A stretch of DNA of 54,769 bases from Lachnospiraceae bacterium (lineage in GTDB: Bacteria; Bacillota; Clostridia; Lachnospirales; Lachnospiraceae). A model generated the notes under the pieces. It was given only the letters and a program-made list of their open reading frames with translations, searched no databases and was not told the DNA's origin. Below, piece after piece: positions 42,375-52,084 of this stretch (position 1 is the stretch's first letter; each line of letters opens with the position of its first letter). The DNA lies in assembly GCA_017442865.1 (NCBI GenBank), contig JAFRXK010000048.1:1-54769 (forward strand), written 5' to 3'. Position numbers and translations under genes: made by a program.

Positions 42375-44465
42375 TTATTTTTCATACCCAAGCATATAAA
42401 GCTCATGCAGCGCCCTTGTAGCACAGATATATTTTGCATGACTGTATAGGCGCTCGCTTCTGGCACTGTCATATATTGTGTATACCCTGTCAAATTCCAG
42501 ACCCTTTGCAAGATAGAAGGTCGTAACGATAATACCCTTGTTAAAGCTGACGCTGTTCTTATCAATGTAGGTAATATCTTCAGACTGTCGCCCTGCTTTT
42601 TTATTGCTGTGTTCATCTGTAAAATCAACTCTGTCCTCAGATGCCACATCCTTCATTGCCTTTTTCTTAAGGTAATGATATGCTTTCAGGGCCTCAGCCT
42701 CCGACATCACAAGCACCGCCGTTGTTTCAAATGAAGTACTGTCGTCCAGATTCACCTTATCAAGTGCTGCCTCAAAACTCTCGCATATTTCCTCGCAGAC
42801 AGGAGCACCATGTCTGTCAAGAATCTTTACATTCTTAACTCCGGACAAACCGGCAGCATATTCTGCTATCTCCGCCGTGTTTCTGTAGCCCTTATCCATG
42901 ACTATCTTTCTTAAATCCCTGCCGAGAATCGACGGAAGAAATCCGGTAACGTCAATGCTCTCATCATCTATCGTCTGGTCTTTGTCGCCAAGTATAGTCA
43001 TCCGGCACTTAAAAAGCTTCGCAATAATCAGATACTGCATATATGAATAGTCCTGCATCTCGTCAATAACAAGATGTCTGATGTTTTTGTGCTCTGTGCT
43101 TTTTAAAAGAATATATTTCAGATAAAGCATCGGATAGACATCCTCATACCTTAACACTCTCTTCTCGTATGGCACATCCGGCAGCTCATCATAACCATTT
43201 TCCTTTAAAAATCTGCTGTAAAGCTCATAAATATCCCTGGTCTCATACATGCTGTAGAACTTTTCTTCTATAAGAGCCTTGTCTTCCTCGCTGAAATCCC
43301 TGCCGACTAAGGTTTCATACTGGTCAACCACATACTCCATGACCTCGCTCATTCTTGAAAGCAGCGGAATATCGGCAAATTTATAATAAAACAGCTCCAT
43401 GATTTCATCTGCCGGCTTATACATCTTCCCGAACCTGATATCCTTAAAGTCCATCAGCTCATCCTCAAGCATCAGCACATAACCATTTAATAATTCTGCA
43501 AATTTCTTAGATTGCTTATACTTATAGCCTGCACCTGACTCTTCACCGGAAATAAGTCTCTCTATCTGGTCAAATTTATCCTCGCAGTCATACACTGTGT
43601 CATTTAACTGCCTGTACGCAAACAAATCAAAGCTCATTTCGCGGATATTTTCCTCGCCCAGCTCCGGCAGTATATGCGAAATGTAGTCTGAAAACACGCT
43701 GTTTGGAGAAAGAATCAGTATGTTTGAGGATTTTAAACTGTTCCTGTCATGGTACAGAAGATACGCTATTCTGTGCAGCCCCACTGAGGTTTTTCCGCTT
43801 CCGGCGGCTCCCTGAATTACAAGTATCCTGTCCTTTGTATTTCGTATTATAGCGTTCTGTTCCTTCTGAATTGTGCTGATAATGCTCTTAAGCTTTGTAT
43901 CTCCATTGCTTCCAAGCTCCCTTTTTAAGACCTCATCATCAACCTTTACATCACTTTCAAACTCATAAATAAGCTTTCCGCCGCTAATCTTGTACTGACG
44001 CTTTGAAAGTATCTCCCCCTTCATCTCGCCACTTGGAGCGGTATATGACGCCTCGCCCTTGTCGTAGTCATAAAACAGACTGCTTACAGGCGCTCTCCAG
44101 TCATAAATAAGCGGAATCTGCCCTGCCCCCTCTGAAAAATTCGCTATTCCTATATAAAATGTCTCCGGTTCATCATCACCGTCATATACAAAGTCCACGC
44201 GTCCGAAATAAGGCGAATCAAGCATTCTCCTTAGCCTCTGCCTATATAAAAGCTGCTCTGAATTTGCACTCAGCTGAGTAAACAGTGCCTGCTGATTATC
44301 ATAATTTTCATAGCCATACTCGTCCATCTCGGTATAGTTTTCCCAATAATACTCCTGCATGCTTCTGATGTCCTCATCCCCCGCAGCAATAGTTTCATTG
44401 ACCTCATCTATTCTCTTTGCAATCTTTTTCAGTATCTGTTCCAAGTAACCCCTGCCGTCTTCCAT
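42375..44465 (-). CDS. helD: HelD-like UvrD-family ATPase
   Basis: I take ATG 44465 (696 residues), eight bases from GGAG. The N-terminal coiled coil and YIGIANFSEGAGQIPLIYDWRAPVSSLFYDYDKG segment (about 103-138) are signatures of HelD. The ATPase shows Walker A VIQGAAGSGKTSVGLHRIAYLLYHD (about 215-240), Walker B LVIDEMQDYSYMQYLI and the C-terminal GIIVTTFYLAKGLEFDRVYTIYD (about 640-662). HelD frees stalled or post-termination RNA polymerase from DNA with ATP. The symbol is given by homology; E. coli helicase IV is the alternative name for distant members. Confidence 0.88.
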   Translation of the reverse strand: MEDGRGYLEQILKKIAKRIDEVNETIAAGDEDIRSMQEYYWENYTEMDEYGYENYDNQQALFTQLSANSEQLLYRQRLRRMLDSPYFGRVDFVYDGDDEPETFYIGIANFSEGAGQIPLIYDWRAPVSSLFYDYDKGEASYTAPSGEMKGEILSKRQYKISGGKLIYEFESDVKVDDEVLKRELGSNGDTKLKSIISTIQKEQNAIIRNTKDRILVIQGAAGSGKTSVGLHRIAYLLYHDRNSLKSSNILILSPNSVFSDYISHILPELGEENIREMSFDLFAYRQLNDTVYDCEDKFDQIERLISGEESGAGYKYKQSKKFAELLNGYVLMLEDELMDFKDIRFGKMYKPADEIMELFYYKFADIPLLSRMSEVMEYVVDQYETLVGRDFSEEDKALIEEKFYSMYETRDIYELYSRFLKENGYDELPDVPYEKRVLRYEDVYPMLYLKYILLKSTEHKNIRHLVIDEMQDYSYMQYLIIAKLFKCRMTILGDKDQTIDDESIDVTGFLPSILGRDLRKIVMDKGYRNTAEIAEYAAGLSGVKNVKILDRHGAPVCEEICESFEAALDKVNLDDSTSFETTAVLVMSEAEALKAYHYLKKKAMKDVASEDRVDFTDEHSNKKAGRQSEDITYIDKNSVSFNKGIIVTTFYLAKGLEFDRVYTIYDSARSERLYSHAKYICATRALHELYMLGYEK

Positions 44466-44590
44466 CAAATCTTCTCCGTTTCAAAAGCATTTGTATCTTA
44501 TAATTTTATCTTATAGATTAAAATAATGCAAGAATTACAGAATATTTGTGATATAATATTGATAATAACATAACCTTGGAGGATGTTTAA

Positions 44591-45334
44591 ATGCAGAAAA
44601 AATCTTTATTTTATTACGGAATCAATCTGATAGTGACTGTTTTTCTTGCCCTATTATTCGGTGGAGTTCTTGGCGCCATGGGCGGCAATGAATTATTTTC
44701 AGGATTGATTATCACTATGGGTGTACAACTTGCGCCATTGATTTCTTTTTGTATATATAAAAAGAAATATAATCCTGAGAAACATTATACTTGTGATTTT
44801 AATATCTGGTCGCTTGCCGCAATAATAATACCCGTTGTACTTATTGTTTCTTCTTCTTTAATTTTATCCTTGACCGACGTTAAATTTATTCCTACAGAAT
44901 ATAAAGGTTTTCTTTTTGCCGCTGCGATAATTACAACTGCTATTGGCTGTACTGCCGAAGAGCTTGGCTGGAGGGGCTGTCTGCTGCCCATATTTGAAGA
45001 AAAGCATTCAAAGCTTACAAGTGCGCTGTACACAGGTCTGTTATGGGGAGCATGGCACTTTTTCAAAATATCTTCAATCGGAATAACAGGTTATTTTTTG
45101 TTCATTCCTTCAATTATAGTTTTCAGTATCATTATGAGCTACATATTTAATAAATCCAACCGTTCAATTGTCAACATGAGTATATTTCACTGCTTTATAA
45201 ATTTTTCAACTATAATCATGCTGTATGAGCGTGAATGCATTCAGTTTTATATAATATTATTTATCATTTCACTTATTTTTCTTGCAATTCTTTATATAAA
45301 AGACTATTCATTTTGGAGAAAAGAAATGTTATAA
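44591..45334 (+). CDS. CPBP family intramembrane metalloprotease
   Basis: The 247-residue polytopic protein (about seven to eight membrane segments) carries the three CPBP/Abi motifs: EELGWRG (about 122-128), the GLLWGAWHF segment with His (about 157), and SIFHCFIN with His (about 201). CPBP members (related to Rce1) cleave in the membrane, often in bacteriocin self-immunity or protein maturation. GGAGG precedes the ATG, and a TGATATAAT extended -10 is seen near 44550. No bacteriocin gene is adjacent, so the target is unknown. Confidence 0.88.
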   Translation: MQKKSLFYYGINLIVTVFLALLFGGVLGAMGGNELFSGLIITMGVQLAPLISFCIYKKKYNPEKHYTCDFNIWSLAAIIIPVVLIVSSSLILSLTDVKFIPTEYKGFLFAAAIITTAIGCTAEELGWRGCLLPIFEEKHSKLTSALYTGLLWGAWHFFKISSIGITGYFLFIPSIIVFSIIMSYIFNKSNRSIVNMSIFHCFINFSTIIMLYERECIQFYIILFIISLIFLAILYIKDYSFWRKEML

Positions 45335-45434
45335 TAAATACAATTAATAAATTTTACTGGCAATATGTATTTGCCCTTGATTGATGCGCAGTACAGACTG
45401 CCGCAATCATAAAAACATCATGCGGAGGAGAACT

Positions 45435-46175
45435 ATGGACGAGAGCAAGGAACTAATTAACGAAATTAATGATGCTGCAAACGAAATCGCTGAGGATATT
45501 GATGAGGCTGCCGAAAATATTACTGAGGATATTGACGAGACTGCTGAAAATATTGCCGAAGATGTCAACGAGACTGCTGAAAATATTGCTGAGGATATTG
45601 ATAAGTCTGAGTATGAGCAGGCCAGGGTCGAAGCCTTCACACCTTTACAGCTTGAGATGAAGTGGCATGAAGAGGATATGGACGAGCTTATAAATGATAC
45701 CTTCAATCACAGCACCGAGGTTGTGCGCAAGGATACAAAGCCTGATATGCTTCTTACGGCAGTCGGCGTTTTTGCACTGCTTTGCTTTATATTTATGCTT
45801 ATTCAGTGTATCCGCAATCACAAATTTGACATGGTAAATTATATATGCCTTGCCTGCTATATTATTATTGCACTTATTTTTATTCCTAAGCCTTTGCAGT
45901 GCTTCTTTTCAAATATGTTATGGAAATTAGGCAAGGGACGTTTCAGTGCAATTTCATCAGGCACAAAGGCTGTTACCTTTAACGAAGAAAAAGCTTCATT
46001 TTCAATCGGAAGCAAGGATGTATCTGTAGCATATAAATATATGGAATCAATATTTGAGACAGAAAAGTATTTCGTGCTCATGCCGGAGAGCAAAAGAATT
46101 CTTACCTTTGCAAAGGCCGATATGAGTGATAAAGAGATAGTTACCTTGAGAACCATTCTTGCGCCTTATCTCTAA
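45435..46175 (+). CDS. Membrane protein with N-terminal 11-residue acidic repeats
   Basis: ATG 45435 follows GGAGGAG (246 residues); the upstream frame to 45381 has no ribosome binding site. Residues about 10-58 contain four to five copies of an AENIAEDIDET-like undecapeptide, predicted to be a long amphipathic acidic helix. Two membrane segments lie at about 106-124 and 134-153. The C-terminal cytosolic domain (about 165-246; FNEEKASFSIGSKDVSVAYKYMESIFETEKYFVLM) resembles the YcxB-like fold. The function is unknown. The repeats are visible in DNA as 33-bp periodicity. Confidence 0.75.
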   Translation: MDESKELINEINDAANEIAEDIDEAAENITEDIDETAENIAEDVNETAENIAEDIDKSEYEQARVEAFTPLQLEMKWHEEDMDELINDTFNHSTEVVRKDTKPDMLLTAVGVFALLCFIFMLIQCIRNHKFDMVNYICLACYIIIALIFIPKPLQCFFSNMLWKLGKGRFSAISSGTKAVTFNEEKASFSIGSKDVSVAYKYMESIFETEKYFVLMPESKRILTFAKADMSDKEIVTLRTILAPYL

Positions 46176-46269
46176 GAAATAACGATAACTTAACATCACA
46201 GCATTATTATCGTATAAAAACAGACCTGTGGATATATTTTAATGCAATTTTACATCTATAAGTTATAAA

Positions 46270-46312
46270 GGGCATTTTCAGTACAAAGATTTCGCACTGA
46301 AAATGCCCTTTT
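46270..46312 (+). terminator. Terminator of the repeat-helix membrane protein gene
   Basis: A perfect 13-bp stem, GGGCATTTTCAGT (46270-46282) with ACTGAAAATGCCC (46296-46308), is followed by TTTTA. Confidence 0.9.
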
Positions 46313-46393
46313 ATTCATTAAAATATAAATCAAAATATATCGCTTGCGCTATTATCCGCAGCAGGCATCTGCCGCCGTTGGTTACAGTAATAA

Positions 46394-46870
46394 TTAAATA
46401 TTCTTCTGCGCCCATATCTTAAGCGCCTGTGCACTCGTAGCTATCTTGTCCAGCTCATCTAATATCTCATTGAAGCTCTCAATTTCATCTGTATCAACCC
46501 TGCCATCCTCCGAAATTGATATAAGACCGTTCATAAGTCCGTCGACATTTTTCAGTGAGCCCAGAACCTTAAGTGACAGTCTGTCAAAATCATCCATGAC
46601 AACCTTCTTAACTGTAGTCTTGCCTATAGGACATTCCTCCGCACAATATGCATTGCAAAGCTCAGGGGTATTGTATGCCTGCGCCATACTTAACACCTCA
46701 TCCGGATACGGTGTAACATTGCCCAATTCTATTCTTGCAAGCTTTGTTCTGTCTATGCCTGTTACCTCACTTGCCTTCTCCCTGCTTGAAAATCTTTCGT
46801 CCTGTGTGGCCGCCTCATAACGTGCCAGACAATATATGCTGTCAGCCGCCTTTGTCGCCTTCTTGCCCAT
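46394..46870 (-). CDS. Xre-type HTH protein with Cys cluster
   Basis: The 158-residue protein starts behind AAGGAGC. Residues 25-75 form an Xre-like HTH (SSREKASEVTGIDRTKLARIELGNVTPYPDEVLSMAQAY). A CNAYCAEECPIG cluster follows at about 72-83, which could bind metal or form disulfides. The C-terminal half is helical and acidic (DRVDTDEIESFNEILDELDKIATSAQALKIW). I know such proteins as unnamed HTH proteins of Clostridia, and its targets are unknown. Confidence 0.8.
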   Translation of the reverse strand: MGKKATKAADSIYCLARYEAATQDERFSSREKASEVTGIDRTKLARIELGNVTPYPDEVLSMAQAYNTPELCNAYCAEECPIGKTTVKKVVMDDFDRLSLKVLGSLKNVDGLMNGLISISEDGRVDTDEIESFNEILDELDKIATSAQALKIWAQKNI

Positions 46871-47062
46871 CTTTATGCTCCTTTGTCCTTATTTGTTCTG
46901 ACTCTAAAAAACATTTTAATATAACATGATAGCCTTATTTCAAAATGACAGGCTTATCATGCCTGAAGAATCATAAGGTAAAAAAACTTTTACCCTCAAC
47001 ATCATAACATTAAATGTATATATAGTCAAATACTCTGTGTAAATCTCCGGCATTTTATCAGT

Positions 47063-49429
47063 TTAATCTTTATTCCTGTCCCAAAAGCATCTTGCAGTAT
47101 CTGCCGCCTGCTGCAGCCCGATTCGCTTATAATCGCTCCATTCCTTTGGGAACAGCTCTACATACTCTCTTCTTAAAAAGCGCTCGTCTAACAGCGCAAT
47201 GATTCCCTCATCCTCCTCAGTCCTTATCACGCGTCCTGCTGCCTGCAGCACCTTATTCATGCCCGGATACATATATGTCATATAGAAGCCGTTCTCCCCT
47301 CGTTCTTCAAAAAATGATTTAATCAGCTCGCTTTCGCCGCTTATCTGCCCGATGCCTGTTCCCACTATCAAAGTACCTATAAGGCATTCGCCCTTTAAAT
47401 CTATGCCCTCGGCAAAAATACCGCCCAGCACACAAAATCCCACAACCGGCGAAGCATCTGCAGACCTGAATTCTGCAAGAAACGCCTCCTTCATTGTCTC
47501 GTCCATGTCCTGCTGCTGCACCATTATCCGATACCCTGCAAAGCAGTCCTTCCCCTCCGAAAGCTCCACGACCTTCTCCATGTATTGATATGACGGAAAG
47601 AATACCATATAATTACCCTTTCTTGCGCCGACAATATCTGCGATATAATCTATCACCCTAAGGTATTCGCTCTCAGTCCTTCTGGTGTATCTTGCAGACA
47701 CATCCCCGGCAACCGCAAGAAGTCTCCTGCCGCTGTCAAACGGTGAATCCATGTACACCTTGTAATCGCTCTCATCACAGCTTAGCATCTCACAATAGTA
47801 CTTCATCGGAAGAAGCGTCGCAGAGAAAAACACCGCTGCCCTGCCCTGATTTGTACAGAGCGAAATATTCTTCGACGGGTCGATGCACAAAAGCTTCACC
47901 ATAAATGAACCGCCCGGTAAATGCGTGGAATATATTTTATAATTCTCATCCAGAATATCGTACATATTTAAAAAATGTCTTACATTAAAATAGAGCTCCT
48001 TTACAACCTCTTCAGAGGATATATGAGGATAGTCCTCAGCAAATTTATTCATCTCATCCAAAAGCTTCATAAGATTATGCAAAAGGTGCGTTATGCTGTC
48101 GAGCACGCTTATACCCTCGCACTCACGTTTCAGTTCCAGCATTGAGCGGTTGCAGGCAGCAAGAGCCTTGTGAAGCCTCTCACTGTGTCCCTTAACAAGC
48201 CTGTCTGCAGCAAGGAAATCCTCCTTTATAAGCGTGGCGCTGTACATCCTTCTTGCCCTCTCCACAAGATTGTGCGCCTCATCTATAAGGAATATATAAT
48301 CTCCCTTCCCGCCGTCCGCAAAATATCTTTTCAGGCGCACATTCGGGTCAAATACATAATTGTAATCACAAATAACTGCATCAGTAAAATTGCTTATATC
48401 AAGAGACAGTTCAAACGGACACACATTAAACTTTTCCGCAATCTCCAGTATCTCATCACGCCCCATACTCTTGTAATTGTTAATCGCATAGAACACAGCG
48501 TCATTTATCCTGTCGAAATGTCCCTTCGCCCTCGGACAGCTGTCCGGATTACAGTCCGGCTTTTCAAGTATACACACCTTCTCCTTAGCGGTAATCGTAA
48601 CCGCCAGAAGCTCCATTCCCTGCTCATAAAGCTTCTTAACGCCTTCCTGCGCAACTGTTCTTGTGATAGTCTTTGCCGTCAGATAAAATATCTTTTCCGC
48701 AATGCCCTCGCCCATAGCCATTATCGACGGATAAAGCATCGACATGGTCTTTCCTATTCCGGTAGGCGCCTGTACAAATATATTCTTCTGTCTGACAATC
48801 GTCCTGTATGCATAAACAGCAAGCTCCCTCTGCCCCTTCCGGTACTCAAACGGAAACCTCAGACTGCGTATGGAAGCATTCCTCAACTGCTCGTGATTAT
48901 AAATAAAATTTGCCCACACTCCAAACTTATCAAGCAAAGCATTAAACCACTTTGCAATCTCCTCACAGGTATATTTCCGGTCAAATCTTTTGATTTCATC
49001 ATTTTCAAGCCCTGCATAGGTAAGCCTCACATTAATCTCATCAAGCCCTCTCTCCTCACAGACTATATGCGCATAGCAAAGCGCCTGTGCAAGATGCACT
49101 TCTATTGGCTCTGTAAGCTTTTCAAGGTCAATATATGTGCCCTTTATCTCATCAATCGTAATCTCGCCGTCCCTATCAATGATGCCATCCGCCCTGCCCT
49201 CAAGGCAGATAATAACATCTCCCCTCGCATACTCTGCCTTAAGCGGCACCTCTGCGCTGTAGGTGCTGTCCATCTTCCCCTGAATCTTTCTGTGAAGCTT
49301 CGCACCCTTAAGCATGGCATCCTTATCCTGCCCCGCGCTTCTCCTGTTGTCCAGATCTCCACCCGTCAGTATGAATTCCACCAGATGCCTGACAGAAATG
49401 CTTATTCTGTTTCCTTTTAATTTGTACAT
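47063..49429 (-). CDS. Cas4-like nuclease domain fused to XPD/DinG-type Fe-S helicase
   Basis: ATG 49429 lies behind AAGGAGG (788 residues). Residues about 5-165 form a PD-(D/E)XK domain: LHRKIQG (45-51), LEGRADGII with Asp81, IDEIKGT (Asp93-Glu94-x-Lys96) and AQALCYAHI. The helicase has Walker A APTGIGKTMS (221-230), a four-Cys Fe-S module (Cys286, 293, 298 and one in NVCPFELSLD), DEAH in FLIDEAHNLVERARR, and a QAAGRVIRTEEDEG motif near 740. It should unwind DNA 5'-3' and may cut it. The domain arrangement is known in Firmicutes. It is likely a DNA repair enzyme. Confidence 0.9.
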   Translation of the reverse strand: MYKLKGNRISISVRHLVEFILTGGDLDNRRSAGQDKDAMLKGAKLHRKIQGKMDSTYSAEVPLKAEYARGDVIICLEGRADGIIDRDGEITIDEIKGTYIDLEKLTEPIEVHLAQALCYAHIVCEERGLDEINVRLTYAGLENDEIKRFDRKYTCEEIAKWFNALLDKFGVWANFIYNHEQLRNASIRSLRFPFEYRKGQRELAVYAYRTIVRQKNIFVQAPTGIGKTMSMLYPSIMAMGEGIAEKIFYLTAKTITRTVAQEGVKKLYEQGMELLAVTITAKEKVCILEKPDCNPDSCPRAKGHFDRINDAVFYAINNYKSMGRDEILEIAEKFNVCPFELSLDISNFTDAVICDYNYVFDPNVRLKRYFADGGKGDYIFLIDEAHNLVERARRMYSATLIKEDFLAADRLVKGHSERLHKALAACNRSMLELKRECEGISVLDSITHLLHNLMKLLDEMNKFAEDYPHISSEEVVKELYFNVRHFLNMYDILDENYKIYSTHLPGGSFMVKLLCIDPSKNISLCTNQGRAAVFFSATLLPMKYYCEMLSCDESDYKVYMDSPFDSGRRLLAVAGDVSARYTRRTESEYLRVIDYIADIVGARKGNYMVFFPSYQYMEKVVELSEGKDCFAGYRIMVQQQDMDETMKEAFLAEFRSADASPVVGFCVLGGIFAEGIDLKGECLIGTLIVGTGIGQISGESELIKSFFEERGENGFYMTYMYPGMNKVLQAAGRVIRTEEDEGIIALLDERFLRREYVELFPKEWSDYKRIGLQQAADTARCFWDRNKD

Positions 49430-49607
49430 CCGGCAGCCTCCTTTCTGACACATTTAATAAATGCTTGCCAAACAGAATGTATGTTCGTTATTAATTATAC
49501 ACCATGTTTTTAATCTATGGAATATTTTATTAAAACATTTATAAAATATATTTGCATTAAAAAAAGAGCACTTTTAAGACATACTCAAGTCTGAAAATAC
49601 AAGGCAT

Positions 49608-50894
49608 TTACTCATAGGCGTCACACTCCAGATAATCACTTATATTGCTCTCTGAATCTGCAAGCATTGAGAAGAGGTAATCGCCCATACTCATATTAAA
49701 GCCTGCCGCATCATTTTCCAGCTGTCTCTGTCTTGATTTCCTGAATGCAAAGAACTCAGCCACTCCTGCTTTTCTATTCATACCTACATGAATCCATGAA
49801 GGATTTAAATAGCTGATAATATATGGTGAATGACTCGTAATAATAACCTTGCAGTCATCCAATAACTGGCTGATAATCTGTATATATGCCTGAAACAATC
49901 CGGGATGCACCGAATTCTCCGGCTCCTCAATTGCTATCAACGAAATATTGCTGATGCATGATACAATTATCTTAGTCAGTATCATAAACACTCTTTTCGC
50001 TCCATCCGACATTATTGAAAAATTAACCGGATTAGCCAAGTTTTTATCCTTAACAAACAACACATAAATTGAATCAGTAAACACAAATGGTATATCGTCT
50101 GAGAACCTATCTCCTTCCGTTGCACTGATTTTAAAAACCTTAATAATAATATCCTCAACATCAGGGAACAATTGAAAATATACATCCTTCAGCAATTCAA
50201 ATTTGTCAGGATTGTGTTTCTTTAAATTATAGATAATACGCGGAAGATTATCGGCATTTATCATCTCATTTTCAAAGCCCTTGCGAATGATTGGGTCCGG
50301 CTGATAAAAATTCTTCGCATCCAGATTATTTTCCATGTACATTCTCATGCCATTAAGCTTCTTAATAATATCTGCATAATAAAGCTCATCGAATGCTCTA
50401 AGCTTATTTACAACAAGCTCAGATGTCTCAACATTAATAACCGATGAACATCTCCCTGTCTCAGAGCTTTTATAAAACGCTGCATCCTGTGTTCTGTTAA
50501 TAATCTGAGTATATTTCTGTCCCTTCTCATCCGGTTTAATTTTCAGAAACTCATTAACTATTTCAGGTATTGCGTCTTCATCGCATTTCCATGCAAACTC
50601 ATACCCATACTGTACACGATACTCCTGTCCATTATCCTCAGTTAAAACCTCTACTTCAAACCTGTAGTTTCTACCCTGCATACTTTGGTTAATTGGAACA
50701 AGATTAACATTAGCCATCATCCCCCTTTTATCTTCAACAGATGCCTTAATAAAATCTAACCCAAAATCAATACCATAAAGCACATTTGACTTACCAAAAT
50801 TATTAAGTGCCACTAAGGCTGTAATATTATCAAAGGTTATCTTTACATTTGATAAATTTTTAAACCCATCTATTAATACGGCCTGTATTTTCAT
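49608..50894 (-). CDS. Lone AAA/OLD-like ATPase
   Basis: From ATG 50894 (428 residues, GGGGGG box) the protein starts MKIQAVLIDGFKNLSNVKITFDN, the ABC-like AAA_21/AAA_15 opening. Walker A is ALVALNNFGKSNVLYG, with the first Gly replaced by Ala. The signature-like SDGAKRVFMILTKIIV and Walker B SLIAIEEPENSVHPGLFQAYIQ are present, followed by KVIITSHSPYIISYLNP. No Toprim or nuclease domain follows. An ATG at 50927 is an alternative start. Such ATPases occur in phage-defence pairs, but no effector gene is adjacent here. Confidence 0.8.
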   Translation of the reverse strand: MKIQAVLIDGFKNLSNVKITFDNITALVALNNFGKSNVLYGIDFGLDFIKASVEDKRGMMANVNLVPINQSMQGRNYRFEVEVLTEDNGQEYRVQYGYEFAWKCDEDAIPEIVNEFLKIKPDEKGQKYTQIINRTQDAAFYKSSETGRCSSVINVETSELVVNKLRAFDELYYADIIKKLNGMRMYMENNLDAKNFYQPDPIIRKGFENEMINADNLPRIIYNLKKHNPDKFELLKDVYFQLFPDVEDIIIKVFKISATEGDRFSDDIPFVFTDSIYVLFVKDKNLANPVNFSIMSDGAKRVFMILTKIIVSCISNISLIAIEEPENSVHPGLFQAYIQIISQLLDDCKVIITSHSPYIISYLNPSWIHVGMNRKAGVAEFFAFRKSRQRQLENDAAGFNMSMGDYLFSMLADSESNISDYLECDAYE

Positions 50895-51089
50895 AGCGAC
50901 ACCCCCCTTTTCCTTTTTTATGTTCATATAACAACATCCTTTCTTGTAAAACGCAATAATATCTTGCGTATTTTTAATTAATTATATGTTTTTATCTTAT
51001 TTATTATTCTCTCATAGCATTTTTTTATTATATTACAAATATATAGTTTATATAAATCTTAAACAGCGATACATCTATATAATAAAAAA

Positions 51090-51137
51090 GCTGCTACATC
51101 TGTAACCTTTAATTACAAATACAGCAGCATTTTTTAT
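51090..51137 (-). terminator. Bidirectional terminator
   Basis: GCTGCT (51090-51095) pairs with AGCAGC (51123-51128), with further pairing inside. An A-run on the left and T-run on the right make it usable from both strands. It directly follows the zinc-ribbon/SHOCT gene stop. Confidence 0.75.
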
Positions 51138-51866
51138 TTATCTTAGTTCCTTCAGCATCTTCTTTTTTGCCTCTAATTCACTCAGCGACAGCTTACCTGA
51201 ATAATATAAATCCTCATAACTCTTAAGCCTTTTAGCCGCTTCTTCTTCTGAAAGATTCTTTAATTGCTCTATGTCCTCAGTCATATCCGTTGCATCGTTT
51301 AAACCAGCCTCACAGGAAAACGCAAAATCCGACGCAGGTAAATTTGTTAAAGCATCCGGATCTGCCGACAACATGATATTTGTTACCGACCCAATATCTG
51401 CTACGGGTGCTGCTGTCACAGATGCATTATCCGCCGCCATAGCTGAAGCTGCTTCCAATACATCTGCCCCAGCTGACTCTTCTGCTGCTTCAGGGACAGT
51501 CGCTACTTTTGCTGTTTCAAAGGCAGTCGCTGCTTCTGCTGCTTCAGGTACAGTCGCTATTTTTTCTGTTTCAGAGACAGTTGCTGCCTCCTGCACAGTC
51601 TTAACCTCCGGTTTTGCCATGTTTGCGTTCTTTGACCATCCGCACGCACAGGTTCCAACATAAAGAGGATTAACTCTTTTGCACTTTTTGCATGTCCAGC
51701 TTCCTGTTGGAACATTCCCGCCTTTTATCGAATATCTTGGCGCAAATCGTGATTCAGAAAAATCAAACGGTTTATAGTCCTTTTCGCAATACTTATTCTC
51801 GTTTTCTCTATTTGGTTTTTGGTTTGCATCAATAATATCGCTCAGACTCGGGAAAAAATCACTCAT
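51138..51866 (-). CDS. Zinc-ribbon and SHOCT-domain protein with Ala/Glu repeats
   Basis: The 242-residue protein has a four-Cys knuckle (WTCKKCKRVNPLYVGTCACGW, about 57-77) of RanBP2-like spacing. A low-complexity middle (about 95-170) follows with EKIATVPEAAEAATAFETAK-type repeats. The C-terminal segment EEEAAKRLKSYEDLYYSGKLSLSELEAKKKMLKELR is typical of SHOCT (short C-terminal) domains. AGGAG precedes ATG 51866. It is cytoplasmic by composition. SHOCT domains are thought to mediate oligomerisation; the role here is unknown. Confidence 0.72.
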   Translation of the reverse strand: MSDFFPSLSDIIDANQKPNRENENKYCEKDYKPFDFSESRFAPRYSIKGGNVPTGSWTCKKCKRVNPLYVGTCACGWSKNANMAKPEVKTVQEAATVSETEKIATVPEAAEAATAFETAKVATVPEAAEESAGADVLEAASAMAADNASVTAAPVADIGSVTNIMLSADPDALTNLPASDFAFSCEAGLNDATDMTEDIEQLKNLSEEEAAKRLKSYEDLYYSGKLSLSELEAKKKMLKELR

Positions 51867-52017
51867 AATAACTTCTCCTGCTTGATATTGTTTTTACATC
51901 TTTAGCGTCCTTTTTTATATGATTCCAATAATCATTATAACCGCTTAATGCCTGTAAAACTATGATATCCCATATCTTGTGTTTCCGCAACCACAAATGC
52001 GAATATTTTATTGTATC

Positions 52018-52052
52018 AAAAAAAGCACGTTAAGACTCTCATCCCAACGTGC
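52018..52052 (-). terminator. Terminator of the HPr-like gene
   Basis: A GCACGTT/AACGTGC stem (52025-52031 with 52046-52052) is followed on the minus strand by seven T. Confidence 0.85.
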
Positions 52053-52084
52053 CTTCAAATGCATCTATTTAATACTTATTGATT

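Noticed and set aside
48170..49420. A 416-codon open frame on the plus strand opposite the helicase gene
   Set aside because: It is the antisense shadow of a real gene; its composition (Ile, Leu, Lys, Arg, Pro excess) and lack of a ribosome binding site or motif argue against coding.
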